Both the position numbers and the translations under genes were made by a program. Below the pieces are notes generated by a model that saw nothing but the letters and a program-made list of their open reading frames with translations, did not search any database and was not told the DNA's origin. Shown piece after piece: positions 48,010-60,057 of a stretch of 64,000 nt of DNA. Each line of letters starts with the position of its first letter. Within the stretch, counting starts at the first letter, position 1. Source of the stretch: Beta vulgaris subsp. vulgaris (taxonomy: Eukaryota; Streptophyta; Magnoliopsida; Caryophyllales; Amaranthaceae); contig NC_079203.1 in assembly GCF_026745355.1 (NCBI RefSeq), forward strand, positions 4,169,946 through 4,233,945, in the 5' to 3' direction.

Positions 48010-48350
48010 GGATTAGAGTCATATTCCAAATGGATTTGTGCAAATCATGTTTTTCATTTTCGTATGAAGCACTTAGCCTTAGCCTATCACTTCATCCGAG
48101 AACAAGTCCGAGCTGGAAACATACGTGTCACTCATGTTCCAACAGGTGATCAACTTGCGGATGCATTAACCAAGCCTCTAGCTCGGGGTTGCAAAAACAC
48201 AGGAAGGAATTTCCCCCTCCATACTTATTCTATCTTCCTATTATTTAGATACTCTTGTTATACTTAGTAGTAGATATTCTCTGTAATCTTCTATTATAGT
48301 ACAATATCCTTGTATAACTATTCTCTCTCATAAATACAAAGTAAGCTTTT
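48010..48350 (+). pseudogene. Copia RNase H end with adjoining LTR-like tail
   Basis: The frame gives [20 protein letters not shown], then [20 protein letters not shown], the conserved C-terminal end of copia RNase H. Within 60 bp it is followed by T-rich sequence with AGTAGTAGATATTCTCTGTA and TAACTATTCTCTC, as in copia 3' LTRs. The rest of the element is missing. Confidence 0.75.
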
Positions 48351-49104
48351 CATATGTAGTACTTATATAATTTGCGTCTGAGTTTGAATAACTATACGTG
48401 GGGCATAGATAGGAGCAAGTGAATATATTCTCGGTGGTGAAGAAGCATAAATGACACCTCCCATGCATGACCCTCATGTGTATATATATAGATACCCACT
48501 TCACCTCCTGAATCACAACACATCACAAACATACTTGCTAACTATGTTACTCAGACATGGATTGAGTGTCTACTCAGATACGGGTGTCCAAGTGTAAAAA
48601 AGTCAAGTTTTTAGTTTAAAATGAACTATCCAAGTAAAGTGTCATGTTGGACACGACACTCCGTTTTTGAGGTAAATGAAGGTGAGTAACACTGCTTGCT
48701 ACTACACCTTAGAATTTTGTCAAGTTTCATTACCTTTCTTCTAAGCTAAGAAAATGGCTGAGGTGCAGATTCTTTACTGTCTTCCCCATTTAGAAGTATT
48801 TTTTTTATGCATAGTACTCATAGTATATGATTCTACGTTTTTATTGTATTTTCCACAGCAGCAAAAGATTCAGATGTACGGAACTTATGGTTTGCAATAC
48901 CCTGAAAACTGTTCAAAGAAGGTGATACATTGTGGACGCGATTGGTTTCATCATATCTAATCCTAGTGGAGGCCGTTGCTCACGAGCTCGAAAATCCAGG
49001 TAACCTTGTTGATTTCAAAGTAGAACTACTAATCATGTTGCTTTTACTAACATTATTTCATTGTTTACTCTTCATTCATACATATAGATTAGACTCGGCA
49101 TGGT
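48351..49104. other. Intergenic, weak promoter-like and ORF signals
   Basis: A TATA-like GTATATATATAGATACCC lies near 48479-48496, followed by an AC-rich leader-like stretch. A 68-codon plus-strand frame (48754-48960) starts MAEVQILYC and ends CGRDWFHHI. It has no known domain and I would not call it a gene. Confidence 0.4.
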
Positions 49105-52100
49105 GAAAAAATAACCAAGCTTTGCCAGGATTTGGTGATTTTTATTATATCCCTTCTCATTATGATTAGTATGATATTCAGTATTTTAGGTTTTTTTGTA
49201 TGTATACTGTATAATGTTTGTATTACTATATTGGATTGATGATTGGGTGGATTGATAGTGATTTAGTTCTATTACTCATTATTAGCCTGTGAAATCCATG
49301 GTTATGCTATAGAAGTATTATTATATTTTTGAAAGCTAAAATTGGTCTTCTTGTTGTTGCAATTGCTGGTAACTTCTAAGGAGAGAAGTAGTGGTGGTTG
49401 AGATGAGGGGTATGCATATTTCTCGAATCGGAAGCAATTAGTGTGGAAAGTTAGAGCAAGTTATTGGGTTTTTTTTCCACCATCAATTTGGGTATGTGGT
49501 TAGACCGTAGTTTGTTTGCTAGGTAAAGCCTGCTTAGATAGAGGATATCTTTTGAGTGGAAGGGGGGAAAATTAGATGGAGGTAGTGGTGGAAGGAGCGA
49601 TCATATGTTGTGTATGACTTGTTTTTGTATATGATTAGTGATTGATGTGTGAGTATTGCACATTAAGGAAAAAAGATACTACAATAGTTTATCTTTTAAG
49701 GGATTTGTATTGGAATACACAGACATTAGATGTATGTGGACTCAAAAACTGTACAGTTGTAGCGAGATTAGTCTTTGAAACCCTTAAGTGGGCAAAGATA
49801 TAGAAGTAGCAGGATATAGCACAGTCAAAAGTTTGGTTTTGAACGGAATAGTGCAGAACTTTTCTGTCTCATATTAGGATGGACTAGGGGATTTTGTGCC
49901 AGTGGTACCTTTTAAATCTGGCCTTCTCACCTAGCATCAGCAAGTGCTGGTGCTGACATCTGGAGAACAATGGATATCTATGATTTGTTTGTATTCTTTT
50001 GAAAATATGGTTTGAATGTATGTGGTGGAAATGAACAGCGATAGATTTTGACTGAAAAGTAACTAGGCTCAGTGATAACCCTTTCCCATAGTGGCACAAA
50101 CTGATTTTGATCTGAACAGATGGTGAATTTACTTGAATCATACGCTAGTCGCTAACCCGATGTAACTTGATAATAATCCAAAATGACCCAGGCTTTATGG
50201 TTGTTTTCTAAGTCTTATTTCCGCTGTGGCATTCAACTTACTGTCCTGGGTTTCTTCAGTTTCAAGGAACTTACATACGGGAGTAAAGTAGGTTAACAGG
50301 GACAAGATTTTTGAGCTACATTGGGATTTGGGAGTTTGAGGATAGTTGGCCTTTCAAATTCTTTGATTCATTTCCACTTGTTGTTTTGCTGCAAAAGAAT
50401 TTTGTTGGTTTGAAAATGTGAAATTATTTTTTATCATAATAAAACAATTTTTTTTCCAGGTCTTCTTCTTGTGGAACTTATAGCATATATGATATTGGCA
50501 GTTGGCACTAAAGATTGTTTGTTTGTGTTATTCCTTCCGTGCAGAGTCTATAGATTTGTTTCATTGGTTGAAGACACCTGATATTAGAGTGAATTTCCCG
50601 CAAAAGAGACTGGGAGCTTGATTCTTGAATCCCTCTGAACCTTTTTCTTTGAAGCGGATTTTGAATGGCTCTTTGATTTGAGGATCCTTCAATTATCTTC
50701 TTCGTCCACCTTAGTTTCTTTCTGCAACTTGCTAGGACTCTGTCTCCTCTTCACTTAACTTCTCAAGTCATCATGAGTCATGACGCAGTAGATTCCAATC
50801 CTTTCGAGACGAGTAAGTGTGATAATCAGTAACTAGTTTTCAACTAATGCTAAACTTAGGCATTGGAAATAGCTTTGAGGCGAAGCTTTGGGTTCAGAGT
50901 ACAGGGAATCAAGCTTTCATCAGTTAAGTGGCTGTGAAATTATTGATGATCCTTAAGAGTGATTTATGTCATTCATAATTCATGATTACTGCCTTCCATT
51001 TGTCTTTGTCTGAGTTCGTTCAGCTCATCTCTGTTACGGGTATACTTTGTGGTCTATATAGCATCCAACACTGTGCTACAATGTTGGACATCGGAGCAGC
51101 CGTGATTCTTCCAAGATATGATCCCCTAGAACAACGCTTGTAGTGTTTTTTTCACCTATCAAAAAATTTTGTGAAGAAAAAGTTCAGATGAGGGCCAATA
51201 AATTCAAGCAAAGTTTGTGGGATAGTCCAAAAATTATCATCTTGTTGTCATTGTTATTAAGTTGCTTTATATGATCATTGGTGGTTGTCCAGGTGCCTTT
51301 TTCCGTTGCTTTAATTGATTTTAGTTTTTTCATAAGAACTTTAATTTACTCTATTTATACCTTACCTGTCTGATATTGTTCAGCGTGTTCAGATGGTATC
51401 ATTCTTACACCAGAAGAAATTAATGGGAGCATATGTGGTCTTCGTGAATCAGTGCAAAACACTCTTGAATTTATTCAATCTGATGATCGTCTTAAGGGCC
51501 TAAGGCTGATATCTAGTCGCCTGTGACTCCTGAAGATGAAGAAATACACCATGGACATACTTGCGATTCTCCTGTTGGCGCTGGAGATGATGCACCCTTT
51601 CAATGGATTCATCATTCATGTTCAGGTTGAGCTAAAGAAAGAGGTAATCTTCTGGATGCATATGCTGTGAATTGTCTTTAATGAGTTTGTTGCATATTAT
51701 TTTTTTAATTTTTTTTGACATCTTGTTGCATATTATTACTATGCACTACTATGCGTTATTATCTTAGTTCTTGTGTTCACGTACTTGCAGATTGTCTCTC
51801 TGCCTAGTGTTTCTCCCTCGGAGAGAATTGGAACATGAGCCCTAAAGAGTGGAATGAATTGATCAGTGACCCAAACACGGTAAGTAATACTCCCTCCGGT
51901 CTTTATTACTTTACCCCTTTTTTTTGCACAGAGTTTTAGGAGAAATAAGGTTGTGGGTCATAGGAAAGAAAGAGAAACTAATATTTTATATTAAAGTTGA
52001 ATGTATGTGATGAAAAGTTAGTGGTCCTATTCCAAAAATAGAAACAAAAGAAAGGGGTAAACTAATAACGGACATCTCAAAAAGGAATACGAATAAACTA

Positions 52101-53015
52101 ATAAAGACCAGAGGGAGTATATACCAAATGCGGAACTTAAATGAACTCTTCCTGCTTTCATAAGCTTTGCTTTTGTGGAAAAAAAAAAAGGAGTCTTGTA
52201 GCAGTTGCATCTTAAAAGCTTTATTACAATGGCCATCCAGAAAAAAGCTCCATTACTCTGTTATTATGATATCTTTTCATGATGTACATATCATTCTCAA
52301 GTATTAGGCTAAGGAAAAAACATTGATTGCTTCACATTGTTGGTTTTGCCAAATAATACTTGAACAAGCTATCACTTCATAGCTGTTAATGTCAATTTCA
52401 TCAATATCATTTTTTGCTTCCTCAAGGTTTCTTTGACTTAGTCATACTGATGATTGGCCAGGTTTATCATTTGAGAGGAGGGATTCTTAAATATTCGGAG
52501 TAAGTTATCGACAAAACCGGAGGAGGAGGAGGAAGAGAAAGATAGAGAGATCACGAGCTCGGCAAAGACAATTCAAGGTTTTGGGGTGTCATTGGTGGTT
52601 CGGACAAGCGACGTCGACCAACACATAGACATAGTAGAAATTATTCACAAAGATGGAGTAGTTCTCAGCTGTCACAATCTATTTAAGTTAGCTGGAAATG
52701 TGGAGTGAGGGAGACGTAGATTCTAGTCCCTTTTTTCATCTTTCAATTTTGTATTATTAAGCAATTTAGCATACTTGGAACAGTAAGTGATAGTTTGTCT
52801 AAACTCTAATTATTATTGAACGAGACAAGTTAAACGAAGTGTAAGAGTTAAGCTGAAAGTACATATTTAGACTTTTTATCCAAAGGAAGGGTGTTTGACG
52901 GTTAGCATTCTTCGTTTTGGCCAAAAGTTTTTTTCTTTTTTGTCGTTAAAATACTTTTACATAGAAAACAAAAATACGAACAACTTGTTCCCATTCTTCC
53001 TTAGCTAAGAAGCCT
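49105..53015 (+). pseudogene. Unprocessed duplicate of the STR8-like rhodanese gene
   Basis: Parallels 18920-24340 in exons, introns and 3' flank. The end of exon 1 survives at about 49110-49134 (CAAGCTTTGCCAGGATTTG). Intron 1 (49135-51383) closely follows the parent but lacks its MITE. Exon 2 (51384-51643) has small indels that break the frame. Exon 3 (51791-51879) is 89 bp against 99 bp. Exon 4, with the catalytic CTGGIRC loop, is missing along with about 1.2 kb of flanking intron. Exon 5 (52462-52686) is shortened, with an early stop and loss of the zinc-pair region. Because introns are kept, it arose by DNA duplication and not by retroposition. Confidence 0.92.
51890..52117. mobile_element. 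Stowaway MITE in the rhodanese pseudogene
   Basis: Ends CTCCCTCCGGTCTTTATTA and its inverse, flanked by TA. 228 bp. Lies ten bases after the exon 3 donor, next to the exon 4 deletion. Absent from the parent gene, so it came after the duplication. Confidence 0.9.
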
Positions 53016-53727
53016 GAGATAATTTTTTTTTTATAGAGAATAAGGTACGGGTGATTTCATCGATAATAAGACTTTTGATCTTTATAATCATCCCGTAATG
53101 TAAGAACTAAAAAAATAATACAGGTATTATAAACTCTAGACATATTGGTCTCACTTTTAAGCCGCTCTGATATTTTGATTTAGCTTAGAGAGTTTTGTAT
53201 TTGCATTTTGGACTTTGAAAATAGAAATATAGAATGCTACCATTTTACAAAGTAATGTGGAGTAGTATCTTTTGCCATCAATATAAAAAAAATATTTTCA
53301 TGTAAATATATATTCTTTTTTCAAAATACATTATTTATATGATAAAACTGATACTATTTTCATTTCCTTTAAAAAAGGAGACGGTTGACTTCTTAAATAA
53401 AGGATGGAAATAAAGGGGTTTAAATAGCAATTTATTTTACTAGCTTAGTGTCATCATTTTAGTATATCAAATGAATGGAAAAAAAGGATGATTCTAGCTT
53501 TATTTTTGAATTTTGAATGTTTGGTTGCCATATTTCAAATATAATATAAAATAATTCTTTTTTCATATCTTTTTCTCCCTCCTTTTATTTTATTTAAAAA
53601 TTTACCCATTATCTTTAATTATACTTACCTTGTCTCTTTCCTCAGTATAAAAGGCCTCCCGTATAGTCATTCCTCATGTTTTTTGCATAAAATGAAAGAG
53701 TAACGTATCTTGAAATAGTAGTAGATA
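53016..53727. other. Intergenic, no gene seen
   Basis: AT-rich, with short CT- or T-rich tracts only. No supported frame or repeat structure. Confidence 0.5.
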
Positions 53728-53984
53728 CTACCTCTCTATTTTTTAGTTGCACCATTTGTTTTTCACATTTGTCGAGACTTTTTTTAACGTTAATATTTTT
53801 TTATTGGGCGTAAGTAAAAAAATTATAAAAATTTAATATTTGGAATTCTCGCATTGAGACGAATCTAACAAGACCCCACTTGACTATGTTTTTTCTTATA
53901 TAATGGTACACAATAGCTTAACAAAATTGGTTGATGAATAGTACCAAAAAGACAAATGGTGCAACTAAAAAAATACAAAGGTAG
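53728..53984. mobile_element. Stowaway-like MITE
   Basis: Left end CTACCTCTCTATTTTTTAG after TA. Inverted right end CTACCTTTGTATTTTTTTAG, followed by TG in place of TA. Both ends continue with GTTGCACCATTTG. 257 bp. Confidence 0.75.
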
Positions 53985-54573
53985 TGTGATGAATAAGCGT
54001 CTGATATATTTTAATTGGTAGATCATAGTGGAAAAAGAAAACGAGTTTAGTGGATATATAGATGAAAATGCATGGGGGGAATAAGCTTCCATTTCTTAGT
54101 ATGTGATCTATTGTTTGTACGAAATTACATGTGTCGGTTTAATTTTGCATAAACATGAGTGATAAATCATTTCCACCGTTGATTATGTTGAAATATTAGG
54201 GTTAATTAAATTGAGCTTAACATTGAAGCTACCAAAATAGAACAACAAGCTACATATATCCTACATGCTGTATAATGGATTAATGGTCTAATATGAGTGC
54301 ACCATAAGTTAAATATTTCCAGCTAATATAGCTACGTACTTTTCTATCATCACCTCTCTTATGAAGTTTAAATTTCCACAGTTCCATAATACACTTCATC
54401 AACTATATTCTTTATTGTTAACTTTTAGACTAGAGTAAAAGAATCATTAACATATTTAACCATGTAAGTAATTATAAATACACTAGTAGTTTTCCCATAT
54501 GATTAGAAGAGTAATTACCTAGGACTTCACTAATCACTCCTTTGTTTGCTTGAAGAAAAAAGAGAGAAAAATA
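53985..54573 (+). promoter_or_regulatory. Upstream region of the MYB gene
   Basis: Presumed promoter. The last 30 bases before the ATG are purine-rich (GAAGAAAAAAGAGAGAAAAA), as in many plant leaders. No clear TATA box could be placed with confidence (TATAAATAC near 54472 is a candidate). Confidence 0.35.
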
Positions 54574-56124
54574 ATGGGTCATCATTGCTGCAGCAAACAA
54601 AAAGTTAAGAGAGGTTTATGGTCTCCTGAAGAAGATGAAAAACTTGTTAGTCACATTACTATTCATGGTCATAGTTCTTGGAGCTCTGTTCCTAAATTAG
54701 CAGGTACTAATACTATCTTTTGTGCCTAGCTTTCTTTTTCGTTTTCGGCTAATTGTCTAACAGTTATGCGACTAATAACCCCAAGGGATGGCATTTCGAG
54801 GGAACTCCCCAGTTCGATTTTGAACTGGGGAGCCCTCAATAGTGCTATGTTACTTTGGTCTAATTACAATATGATCATTGAGGGTATTTTGGACATTTTT
54901 CCATGTGTTAGTTGCCTAACTAATTAGCAAATAGGATCTTTCTTGTTTATTGTTATTTCCCTGCTTGAAGTTAGTTTCTTGGAATCCCATATCACCTTTC
55001 TAAATAACATCGTTTACATCTCAATCTCGAATGACGACACTTTTCACTATTTCTATAGCCAAATGTAACGTTGATTACTAATTAATGCTAGATACTACTA
55101 TTTATATTTGTTGAAACTATTTTCACGATAGAGGCGGATTTATAAATTTGTTTTAAGGGTGACCAACAGTTTGTTTTGTTATTTAGAAGACTGCGTAAAA
55201 ATATAACCTATCAAAAAAGTTCGACAATTTTTTCACATCACTACTTTTGAATATTATGCAGGACTCCAAAGGTGTGGAAAGAGCTGTAGATTAAGGTGGA
55301 TAAACTACTTGAGGCCAGATTTGAAGAGGGGCTCATTTACTGAAGAAGAAGAAAGAAGCATAATTGAAGTGCATAGAATTCTAGGCAATAGATGGGCTCA
55401 AATAGCCAAACATCTCCCAGGTAGAACAGACAATGAAGTGAAGAATTTTTGGAATTCTTGCATCAAAAAAAAGCTCCTTGCTCAAGGCTTAGATCCAAAC
55501 ACTCATAATCTTCTCCCTTCTAACAAAAAAAAGTCCAAAACTAGTAGTAATAAAGCTACAAAATTTCCTAATTATCATCATCCAATTTCATCAAATTCTA
55601 CCACATTAGTTTTCTCTAATGATCATGATCAACTTCAAACTTGCTATTCTCCAAATGATAAAACAGTGTTGCAAAATACAATCAACTTTGATTGTAACTC
55701 CAATGTGACACAAGTTTATGATAATAATGCACCAATTACAGAATTGTCCACCCAATTCTTAGCACCATCAAGTAGTATGAACATATCTAATTCTTTCTCC
55801 AGTGATGTTAATCTATGTGAGTATGTTGTCGATGAAGATTCGATTTGGAGCACTACAACAACAAGCTTAGAGAACTTTGAACAACCAACAGAAATAACCC
55901 AAGTTATGGTGCAACAAGATACAATTGGTAGTGACCAAGATTTGGATACTTCTTTGTTTAACATGCTAAGTCTCAATTATGGCTTTGAGGATCATGACTT
56001 CCCTAGTAACATCGTACCGAGCACCGGAGTGTATGATGATATGGCTTCCGGCATGGATCAAGTTGCATGGTGTAACAAATCTATTACTTCTCCATCTCTA
56101 AATAACATGTCATATTTGATTTAA
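54574..56124 (+). CDS. R2R3-MYB transcription factor (MYB26/MYB103/MYB61-like)
   Basis: Two exons, 54574-54703 and 55262-56124 (GT-AG, phase 1), 330 residues. R2 repeat at residues 14-60 with W16, W36 and W56; R3 at 66-111 with F69, W88 and W107, the standard plant pattern. Signature blocks: [55 protein letters not shown] and [11 protein letters not shown]. The first intron lies at the usual place (KLAG|LQRCG); the second usual intron in R3 is absent. The C-terminal part is Asn/Ser-rich and acidic, as in activators. The clade is known for secondary-wall and anther-wall control; assignment within it needs a tree. Nuclear DNA-binding protein by family. Confidence 0.92.
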
Positions 56125-56327
56125 AGTCACTTTTAATCCTAATTATAAAATTTATCATAGTAGTTCTACATTACATCTTTCAAATGTTAATGTTGTTTTC
56201 TTTTTGAAATTCTTTATGCTTTATGTTTTAGTAGAAGATATTATGGGAAAGCTCAAACATAAACATATATACTAATTTTAAAAAATGACCTATTATTTAA
56301 ATACGACGTAAATAAAGTTGTAACTGA

Positions 56328-56590
56328 CTCCCTCCGTTTCATTTTGATTGTTACACTTTGATATTTTACACTATTCACAAACTTCACTTTGATCATCATT
56401 TGTGATTTATACGCAGATGAAAATATAGTTATGTAGGATCTTGTTAGATTAATTCATCATAACATGTATTTTATTAATATGTACTTTTTATAATTTTTAC
56501 AAATACAAAACTAAAAATATATATACTGAAAGTTTTGCATTGACATGCGTGAAAAGTGTAAGTGTGTAGATTAAAATGAAACGGAGAGAG
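56328..56590. mobile_element. Stowaway MITE downstream of MYB
   Basis: Ends CTCCCTCCGTTTCATTTTGA and inverted CTCTCTCCGTTTCATTTTAA. TA follows at the right; the left flank is GA. 263 bp, 200 bp after the MYB stop codon, so it may lie in the 3' UTR or just beyond. Confidence 0.85.
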
Positions 56591-57483
56591 TATTATTTAG
56601 AGGCACTCTGTTATAAGTTGTAACAAGTTCCATCGTTATGGTATGTTTTAGAGTATGGGAAAAAAATACCCCATTTAGTGAATTATGAATATGCAAGAGT
56701 GTTACTTTATAAAATGTCATTTTCCCTTCTATGTTAAGCTTTGTATTGTTACCCATAAAAAAACAGCTTTGCATTGTTGTTGGATAAGGATTAGGAAGTC
56801 TGAGGGTGTATGCATGGCTTCTTGAGGAAGGGCTTTCGCCTAGCTTAGCTTGTTCGAGAAATGTAATCTACTCTTGTGAAACATGCATTGTATACTTCAT
56901 TATTCTACTTTATTTAATCAGTTTGACAAGTTTTGCATGTATTGTTTCAAAATTTTAAGACTGATTGCTTTTTTTTAAGAACTTTCCAATCTATTTTAAT
57001 TTGTCTTTTATATTAAGTTGATAAACTCTACACTTTTTTACAGATATATGAGGCTACTTCTTTAAATTGTTCCTTGAAACTAATGAAGCAATGTTCATAG
57101 ATATGCTGATCCAACTGTAAGATTATATTTGAATTTACTCGATTTGAAGAGAAAATTCTGATAATAATTCAATATAAAAGTGAAAAGAAAGTTCAATCCG
57201 AATTATGTAGGAGGTGGAGTATATGTCAGAAGCAATTATCTGAGTCGAGTTCAAGTACCAGCGCCAACTAATCAACTAGAAGATTAAAGTTCAATCAGTA
57301 ATTGTGTTTGCATTATAAAAGTGAAAAGAGATATCGTTTTTATTTAATCCTTCTCAAACTCTGATTATATGATCTCAAATGATAACATGTATAGTTCGAA
57401 TCGGATTCAAGTCCGATTCACTATGAGGAAAAAATACAGTATGAATTCGAAAAACGGAGGGATCATTTAACCGTATACTTCTC
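56591..57483. other. Intergenic, 3' flanks of two convergent genes
   Basis: AT-rich DNA between the MYB gene and the PRP gene, which point toward each other. No additional gene seen. Confidence 0.5.
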
Positions 57484-59385
57484 TTAATAGCCGTATGAAG
57501 GACTTGGAGAATATGTAGGAGCCTTGTAAGTTGGCGTGTAAGCGGGGGAGTTGTACATGGGGGATGGACTGTATATTGGAGATGGGGTGTACACTGGTGC
57601 CTTGTACATTGGGGATGGGTTGTAATCAGGTGACTTATATACTGGAGATGGATTGTTTTTAGGTGACATGTATGCGGGAGATGGACTGTAAACTGGTGTC
57701 GTGTATACTGCAGATGGAGTGTATTCAGGTGACTTGTACATGGGGGATGGGGTGTAAATTGGTGACTTGTATACTGGAGATGGAGTGTATGTGGGTGACT
57801 TGTATATTGGAGATGGAGTATACACCGGTGACTTGTAGATTGGGGATGGGCTGTATACTGGTGTTGTGTATCCTGCAATTGGAGTGTATTCGGGTGACTT
57901 GTAAATGTTGGATGGGCTATAAACTGGGGACTTGTATACTGGAGATGGGGTGTATACGGGCGACATGTAAATGGGGGATGGTTTATAAACTGGTACCTTA
58001 TATATTGGAGATGGGGTGTATACGGGTGACTTATACACGGGCGATGGAATGTATGTAGGTGCCTTATATGCTGCAGATGGCTTGTATTCTGGTGACTTGT
58101 ACACTTGACATGGGGGGTATTCGGGCGACTTGTACACAGGGGATGGATTGTAAACTGGTGCCTTGTACACTGGAGCTGGTGCAGATATAGGTGACTTGTA
58201 GACAGGGGTTGGGCTATAAATTGGTGCTTTATGTATTGGAGATGGTGTGTATACAGGTGACTTGTAAACGGGGGATGGGCTGTAAGTTGGTGACTTGTAC
58301 ACTGGAGATGGGGTGTATATTGGTGACTTGTATACTGGAGATGGACTGTAAACTGGTGCCTTGTACACTGGAGATGGGGTGTATACTGGTGCCTTATACA
58401 CTGGAGATGGTGTGTATATTGGTGACTTGTACACTGGAGATGGACTGTAAACTGGTTCCTTATACACTGGAGATGGGGTGTATATTGGTGCCTTGTACAC
58501 TGGAGATGGGGTGTATAATGGTGACTTGTACACTGGAGATGGATTGTAAACTGGCGCCTTGTATACTGGAGATGGAGAGTATACAGGTGACTTATAGATG
58601 GGGGATGGGCTGTAAACCGGTGTCTCATATACTTGAGTTGGGGTGTAAATTGGTGACTTATACACTGGAGATGGGCTATAAATTGGAGATGGGGTGTACT
58701 CCGGTGACTTGTAGACGGGAGATGGGCTGTAAATTGGAGAAGAGGTGTATTGAGGTGACTTGTAGATGGGGGATGGGCTGTAAATTGGTGTCTTATATGC
58801 TGGAGAAGGGGTGTATACAGGTGAATTGTAAACGGGGGATGGGCTATAAACTGGTATTTCGTACACTGGAGAAGCGGTGTATACAGGTGATTTGTAAACA
58901 GGGGATGGGCTATAAACTGGTGTTTCGTACACCGGAGAAGGGGTGTATATTGATGTCTTGTACACCGGAGATGGGTTGTAGACTGGCGATGGAGTGTATT
59001 TGGGTGACTTGTAGACAGGTGATGGGCTATAAGCCGGTGATGGGCTATAAGCCGGTGATGGGGAGTATACTGGTGACTTGTACACAGGGGATGGTGAGTA
59101 CTCTGGAGACTTGTATACCGGGGAAGGCGAGTACTCTGGAGACTTGTATACCGAGGACGGCGAGTACTCTGGAGACTTGTATACCGGGGATGGTGAGTAT
59201 TCTGGAGACTTGTATACTGGGGAAGGTGTGTAGACAGGTGATGGTGTGTAAATAGGAGTTGTATATGCCGGAGAATAAGATGGTTTCTTGTATTCTGTGG
59301 CAGGGCTATAGTAATCACTAGCAGATGAAACTGCTACCAAAGTCATGAGGAAGAAGGACATGAAAGAAGATCGAGTGAGAGCCAT
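57484..59385 (-). CDS. Secreted Tyr/Pro-rich cell-wall repeat protein (PRP/extensin-like)
   Basis: 633 codons, no intron. The first ~22 residues (MALTRSSFMSFFLMTLVAVS, then SA) form a signal peptide. The rest is almost entirely variants of an ~11-residue unit such as VYTPSPVYKSP or IYSPSPVYKAP, more than 50 copies, ending SPSPSYGY. The SPPPP blocks of classic extensins are absent. The unit gives one Tyr about every 4-7 residues and regular Lys. In the family, Pro becomes hydroxyproline and Tyr cross-links the protein into the wall; here this is inferred. Extreme repetition makes other frames open as well. TATA box 57-64 bp upstream of the ATG. Confidence 0.92.
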   Translation of the reverse strand: MALTRSSFMSFFLMTLVAVSSASDYYSPATEYKKPSYSPAYTTPIYTPSPVYTPSPVYKSPEYSPSPVYKSPEYSPSSVYKSPEYSPSPVYKSPEYSPSPVYKSPVYSPSPAYSPSPAYSPSPVYKSPKYTPSPVYNPSPVYKTSIYTPSPVYETPVYSPSPVYKSPVYTASPVYEIPVYSPSPVYNSPVYTPSPAYKTPIYSPSPIYKSPQYTSSPIYSPSPVYKSPEYTPSPIYSPSPVYKSPIYTPTQVYETPVYSPSPIYKSPVYSPSPVYKAPVYNPSPVYKSPLYTPSPVYKAPIYTPSPVYKEPVYSPSPVYKSPIYTPSPVYKAPVYTPSPVYKAPVYSPSPVYKSPIYTPSPVYKSPTYSPSPVYKSPVYTPSPIHKAPIYSPTPVYKSPISAPAPVYKAPVYNPSPVYKSPEYPPCQVYKSPEYKPSAAYKAPTYIPSPVYKSPVYTPSPIYKVPVYKPSPIYMSPVYTPSPVYKSPVYSPSNIYKSPEYTPIAGYTTPVYSPSPIYKSPVYTPSPIYKSPTYTPSPVYKSPIYTPSPMYKSPEYTPSAVYTTPVYSPSPAYMSPKNNPSPVYKSPDYNPSPMYKAPVYTPSPIYSPSPMYNSPAYTPTYKAPTYSPSPSYGY

Positions 59386-59441
59386 TTTGGTGGAATGAAG
59401 ATGAAGAAATGAGCTGTGGGATAGTTGGTTTGAGGATGGGC

Positions 59442-59449
59442 TTTATATA
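59442..59449 (-). promoter_or_regulatory. TATA box of the PRP gene
   Basis: Minus strand TATATAAA in GCTTATATAAAGCCC, 57-64 bp upstream of the ATG at 59385. This implies a leader of roughly 30 bases. Confidence 0.7.
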
Positions 59450-60057
59450 AGCTTGGCCTTAGTGTCATTCCATGATACAAAATCACGAGACATAGTAGTG
59501 GAATGCAAGTCTTCAAAACTTTATTTGGGTACCACCTTCGCAGTTCTTAGCACGAATGCACGATGTAGGTGATGAAAAATCAAACTGACTCGATCATTTC
59601 ATGTGAAACATTACATTCAAATATGAGCTCTAGAAGGCTGTGATCATAATGCGTTATCATAATAACTAGTTGTTGGTCCAGTGCTCGGGATCATTTTATT
59701 TATTGATTTGTGGAATCAGATATTATATCATTACAAAATAATTCGAAACATCACATTTGTAATTGTTGCATTAATGTAATAGATGAACTTGAACCAATTA
59801 GCCATCTTTTACTACTAAAAAAAATTGGACCCTAATTTTATGGGATAATCACCAAACTAAGTTCTTTATTTATTTATTTATTGTTAAAGCCAAACTAAAA
59901 CCTTTCAACAATAAAAAATGATGAAAATAAGTCGATTTGATACACACCTGTAGAATTGTAGTTAAAAAGCACCTGTAGCTTAGACTATTTTCATTTTTAA
60001 TTACTGATCTAGCAAATACAATTAAAATTATTTGAAAAAAACAATATTTATGTAATA
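59450..60057. other. PRP promoter and intergenic DNA
   Basis: Upstream DNA of the minus-strand PRP gene up to the Helitron at 60058. No other gene; short minus-strand frames (59870-60142) have no domain. Confidence 0.45.

Noticed and set aside
58191..59255. 354-codon plus-strand frame opposite the PRP gene
   Set aside because: A by-product of the 33-bp-type repeat, which keeps several frames open. The minus-strand frame has a signal peptide and a known repeat style.
57375..59318. 647-codon second minus-strand frame (His/Thr/Gln-rich)
   Set aside because: Overlaps the PRP gene in another frame; no signal peptide; open only because of the repeat.
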